Shown one piece after another: positions 63,101 to 64,000 of a DNA stretch of 64,000 bases. The notes below the pieces were generated by a model. That model was not told where the DNA came from. It did no database searches and saw only the letters and a program-made list of their open reading frames with translations. Both the position numbers and the translations under genes were made by a program. The stretch is from CAWDMC01 sp963803295 (GTDB taxonomy: Bacteria > Acidobacteriota > Terriglobia > UBA7540). The first letter of the stretch is position 1. Each line of letters begins with the position of its first letter. The stretch covers positions 682,001 through 746,000 of the forward strand of contig CAWDMC010000009.1 in NCBI GenBank assembly GCA_963803295.1, written 5' to 3'.

Positions 63101-63552
63101 TCGTCGAGGCGTCCGACATTTATCAGGTCTACTTCCACGGACCCGCTTACCAGGTTGTGAGGCGGGCCTGGCGGGATGGAGAACAGATTATCGGCGAGAT
63201 GAGGGAAGACCTGCCCAGCAATCACCACCCGTCTGAGCGGCCAATCGCAATGGCGCCGAGGCTTATCGAGCTTTGCTTCCAAACTGCTGGGCTCTGGGAA
63301 ATGTCCATGCAGAACCGGATGGGCTTGCCGCTTCATATTGATCAAGTGTGCCTGTGGCGCTCGCCGGATCTGGCCGAAGGCCGGGTTTTGTATGCCGTCG
63401 TCACTCCCGACGTAGATCGAGGAAGCTTCGATGCCGACGTCGTGGATAGTATTGGAAACCGATACGTGCATTTAAGGGGCTATCGAACGGTGGCACTCCC
63501 CGATCCCATCGATTTTGAGCCGTTGAAGGTACTGCAAGCCGTCACCGCATAG
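57163..63552 (+). CDS. Large iterative synthase, part 2 (KS-six carrier repeats-KR-DH)
   Basis: This frame of 2129 codons has a second ketosynthase (to about 480) with N-A-A-C-A-S-T (Cys223) and N-T-K-G-F-T-G-H-A-M-G-A-G. Six tandem carrier domains follow; each reads L-E-A-D-L-G-[VI]-D-T-V-K-Q-A-E, with Thr at 641, 752, 863, 980, 1096 and 1203 where Ser carries phosphopantetheine in known carriers. Next is a ketoreductase with a structural half (about 1300-1500) and V-T-G-A-A-G-S (about 1522), F-S-S-I-A-G ... Y-S-S-A-N-D. A dehydratase pair follows (D-H-Q-I-D-G-T-P-V-L-P-G and Y-F-H-G-P-A-Y). The product is probably a reduced or partly unsaturated lipid chain. Confidence 0.85.
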   Translation: MGDQFIDVIPTRFRRAILDKRITRLMKSESGATFEPISNVADVIKLAGRGGAFDLENEYGVSGDRVTALDRATRLAMAVGLDALRDAGIPLVLRYKTTTKGTQLHDRWALPEAMRDDTGVIFASVFPGYDSFAQEAARYYADHARREQLTVLEDLRARLDAANGHSNLGQEIDRRINDLRTAIEKDPYVFDRRFILRVLSMGHSQFAEFIGARGPNTQVNAACASTPQAVSMAEDWIRTGRCRRVIIVSADDITSDNLLEWMGSGFLASGAAATTEVVEETALPFDRRRHGMVTGMGAAALVVESAEAARERGIRPICEVLGAITANSAFHGTRLDVEHIAGVMEKLVSQAETRGGIERHQIAPHMAFVSHETYTPARGGSASAEINALRQVFGDSADQIVITNTKGFTGHAMGAGIEDVVAVKALETGWVPPVANFKEVDPELGPLNLSKGGVYPVEYTLRLGAGFGSQISMTLMRWAGTKDGVRPSPDALGYATRIVDRDAWNTWLSRMAGYPTVDLEVVKHTLRVRDHGQVAATARVAKAAQDSRPSAAPAPQRQLPTPTPVVKSVAAPALKKVAELEVKVQAAAPVASPKPAVAAKPAAQSDPVKDRVLAVVAEKTGYPIDMLDLDLDLEADLGVDTVKQAEVFAAIREAYGIERDDKIKLREFPTLTHVIQFVYDRRPDLKVKPVPVAVAAKQELESPIPVTAAKPVQKATDPVQERILTLAVEKTGYPRDMLELDLDLEADLGVDTVKQAEMFAAIREIYRIPREENLKLRDFPTLAHVIQFVRDHRPDLAIEGPVPVATAAKEEDRSTIPAPVTPAQDVTDPVKERVLALAVEKTGYPKDMLELDLDLEADLGVDTVKQAEMFAAIREIYNIPRDENRKLRDYPTLAHVIQFVHEQRPDLTVEAPTPVTVAAEKPWEKKEESKPAAVAAVPNEVNTSDPVKERIHDLAVDKTGYPREMLELDLDLEADLGVDTVKQAEMFAAIREIYNIPRDENRKLRDYPTLGHVIRFVYEQRPDLAVETLVPVAAEKTQDKEEGKPVMQRAAAVPEGITVADPVQERILDLAVDKTGYPREMLELDLDLEADLGVDTVKQAEMFAAIRESYNIPRDENRKLRDYPTLGQVIRFVYEMRPDLAPSSAPPSPTVAEPSAPVPVAAGLTTGDPIQVKVLEIAAEKTGYPRDMLELDLDLEADLGIDTVKQAEMFAAIRAAYNIPRDENLNLRDFPTLAHVIRFAREKQADGASELSPAATEAQQETDEKPSAAPAPLSRPVLASLDAANSIPRRVPVPNLRPPLSLCKSTGVALGAGSRVVIMSDKNGTAAVLAEWLRTAGAEVLMVEDTPDVETLVNRLKDWLATGPIQGVYWLPALDNEGSLNDMDLGAWREALRVRVKSLFTTMRGLYEQVASPNSFLISATRLGGQHGYNETGATTPLGGGVVGFTKAYKRERPDALIKAVDFEAERSTSEIAEILIEETLRDPGAVEIGYKEGLRWTVGLEEQPAADGQPGLILDKDTIFLVTGAAGSIVSAITADLAAASGGKFYLLDLVAEPDPGNADLRRFVSDKDGLKRDLFARIQARGERATPALVEKELAGLERLQAALSAIEAVKAAGGMVHYYSVNLTDADAVAKIIGEIREESGRIDVLLHAAGIERSHFLPDKDPREFDLVFDVKSDGWFNLLHAIGEMPLGATVAFSSIAGRFGNGGQTDYSSANDLLCKITSSFRTTHPATRGIVIDWTAWGGIGMASRGSIPKMMEMAGIDMLPPEAGIPLIRRELTAGATRGEVVVAKRLGILVKEFDSTGGLDVGAGLVPAQGHPQGAPLQDTLVYGPMIGTIAGMTLSSGLTIETTLDPKIQPFLYDHQIDGTPVLPGVMGVEAFAEAALAMLPGWQMEAVEEVNYMSPFKFYRNEPRTVTVEAVIRPDQGALVADCKLIGRRQLPNQTEPQITAHFAGRVRLTRQLRDVGAAPAVSAPAGPLVEASDIYQVYFHGPAYQVVRRAWRDGEQIIGEMREDLPSNHHPSERPIAMAPRLIELCFQTAGLWEMSMQNRMGLPLHIDQVCLWRSPDLAEGRVLYAVVTPDVDRGSFDADVVDSIGNRYVHLRGYRTVALPDPIDFEPLKVLQAVTA
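58975..60900 (+). repeat. Six tandem carrier-domain repeats
   Basis: Units of about 320-350 nt repeat six times with A/P/V-rich linkers. The protein core is very conserved (M-L-E-L-D-L-D-L-E-A-D-L), yet the nucleotides differ. Thr codons at the key site are ACA, ACT, ACC, ACG, ACC and ACG from first to last. Spacings between these Thr residues are 111, 111, 117, 116 and 107. Confidence 0.9.
62590..62641 (+). repeat. Palindromic repeat inside the synthase gene
   Basis: A 52-bp element, GTAGGGGC...GCCCCTAC with inner GGGCCTTGTGCCC and GGGCACCCACAAGGGGC, lies in frame in the KR-DH linker and encodes V-G-A-G-L-V-P-A-Q-G-H-P-Q-G-A-P. It is a widespread type of intergenic palindrome that here became part of a protein, at about residues 1810-1826 of part 2. 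Confidence 0.85.
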
Positions 63553-63601
63553 TCGATTCACTTACTGCGAGTGACCGCGGTTCGGTTGGAGGGCTTTTAT
63601 T

Positions 63602-64000
63602 ATGCAGGGCGAATTTCGGCGTGTCGCTATCGTGAATCGCGGTGAAGCCGCCATGCGCTTCATTCACGCGGTGCGTGAGTTCAATCTGGAGCACGGCACT
63701 TCGCTAAGGGCGATCGCGCTCTTCACCGAGCCCGACCGCCATGCCATGTTTGTGCGCGAGGCGGACGAGGCAGTGTCTCTCGGCGCTGCTCAGATCATCG
63801 ATCCGTCACTAATCAACCCAAGAGCAGTTACGTCGACTATAAACGTCTGGAACAGACCCTCGCTGCTAGTGCATGCGGATGCGGTGTGGGTAGGATGGGG
63901 CTTCGTCGCCGAGCACGCCGCCTTCGCCGATCTTTGCCGTGAAATGAAGATCGTGTTCATCGGTCCGGATGGGGATGTGATGCGGCGTCTGGGCGACAAG
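63602..64000 (+). CDS. Biotin carboxylase (acyl-CoA carboxylase), N-terminal fragment with apparent paired frameshifts
   Basis: About 133 codons are visible before the window ends. The start, R-V-A-I-V-N-R-G-E-A-A-M-R-F-I, and later D-A-V-W-V-G-W-G-F-V-A-E-H and F-I-G-P-D-G-D are biotin-carboxylase motifs. Between about 63805 and 63875, the family-like stretch S-S-Y-V-D-Y-K-R-L-E-Q-T-L sits in another frame, so a deletion (CCGG to CCG near 63804) and a later insertion seem to cancel. The carboxylase probably supplies malonyl-type extender units to the synthase. The frame itself stays open throughout. Confidence 0.8.
   Translation, partial: MQGEFRRVAIVNRGEAAMRFIHAVREFNLEHGTSLRAIALFTEPDRHAMFVREADEAVSLGAAQIIDPSLINPRAVTSTINVWNRPSLLVHADAVWVGWGFVAEHAAFADLCREMKIVFIGPDGDVMRRLGDK

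Noticed and set aside
57163..63552. Standard PfaA of a PUFA synthase cluster
   Set aside because: The second KS, the Thr-type carriers and the absence of pfaB/C/D-like neighbours in the window do not match the known pfa order, although the domains are related.

Overview
The window is 64 kb of high-GC, gene-dense bacterial DNA. It holds about 45 protein genes (several broken), two tRNA genes, one decayed insertion sequence and several dispersed palindromic repeats. No rRNA, ribosomal-protein block or CRISPR array is present. The gene mix suggests an aerobic soil-type bacterium, most plausibly Acidobacteriota: a FecR-like protein rich in tryptophan and glycine, many short secreted hypotheticals, a fused E1 alpha/beta 2-oxoacid dehydrogenase, a sugar island with UroD-like proteins, and KaiC/KaiB genes. 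This is inference; nothing here fixes the taxonomy.

Layout. 0-19 kb is mostly housekeeping: lipA, a MEMO1-family gene, a YebC regulator, tRNA-Lys, a LOG-family protein, ruvX-mltG, pyrF-(hicB remnant)-pyrE, a kbl-like aminotransferase and a membrane-anchored GH113-like protein. 20-31 kb is a deoxysugar/glycan island: a secreted clan-D-like glycosidase, two UroD-family proteins, an aldose-epimerase-like protein, a RhaT-type transporter, a zinc sugar-alcohol dehydrogenase and an alpha-L-fucosidase. 31-33 kb is a redox patch containing a strong selenoprotein candidate: a thioredoxin-fold protein read through an in-frame TGA in a U-P-H-C motif. 33-39 kb carries the fused E1, a ruined IS630-type element, an SDR, a histidine phosphatase, RidA and tRNA-Ser. 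39.6-43.4 kb is a compact kaiC-kaiB-kaiB-histidine kinase operon, followed by a UdgX glycosylase and a dead Phd/VapC pair. 45-47.6 kb is ilvB-ilvN.

The right end (48.2-64 kb) is the most unusual part. It is a single-direction cluster of an EMO/EtfD-like membrane Fe-S quinone reductase, etfB, etfA, an acyl-CoA dehydrogenase, a very large iterative polyketide/fatty-acid synthase (KS-AT-KS-six carriers-KR-DH) and a biotin carboxylase. All six carrier repeats have Thr where the phosphopantetheine Ser normally sits, encoded by all four Thr codons, so the Thr looks selected. The cluster suggests a lipid assembly line whose acyl chains are oxidised or reduced through ETF and the quinone pool.

Frameshifts recur (hicB, a transglutaminase-like gene, the IS, phd/vapC, etfA, the synthase twice, the biotin carboxylase twice), several of them beside short base runs. 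Some may be sequence errors rather than real lesions; the raw reads would decide.
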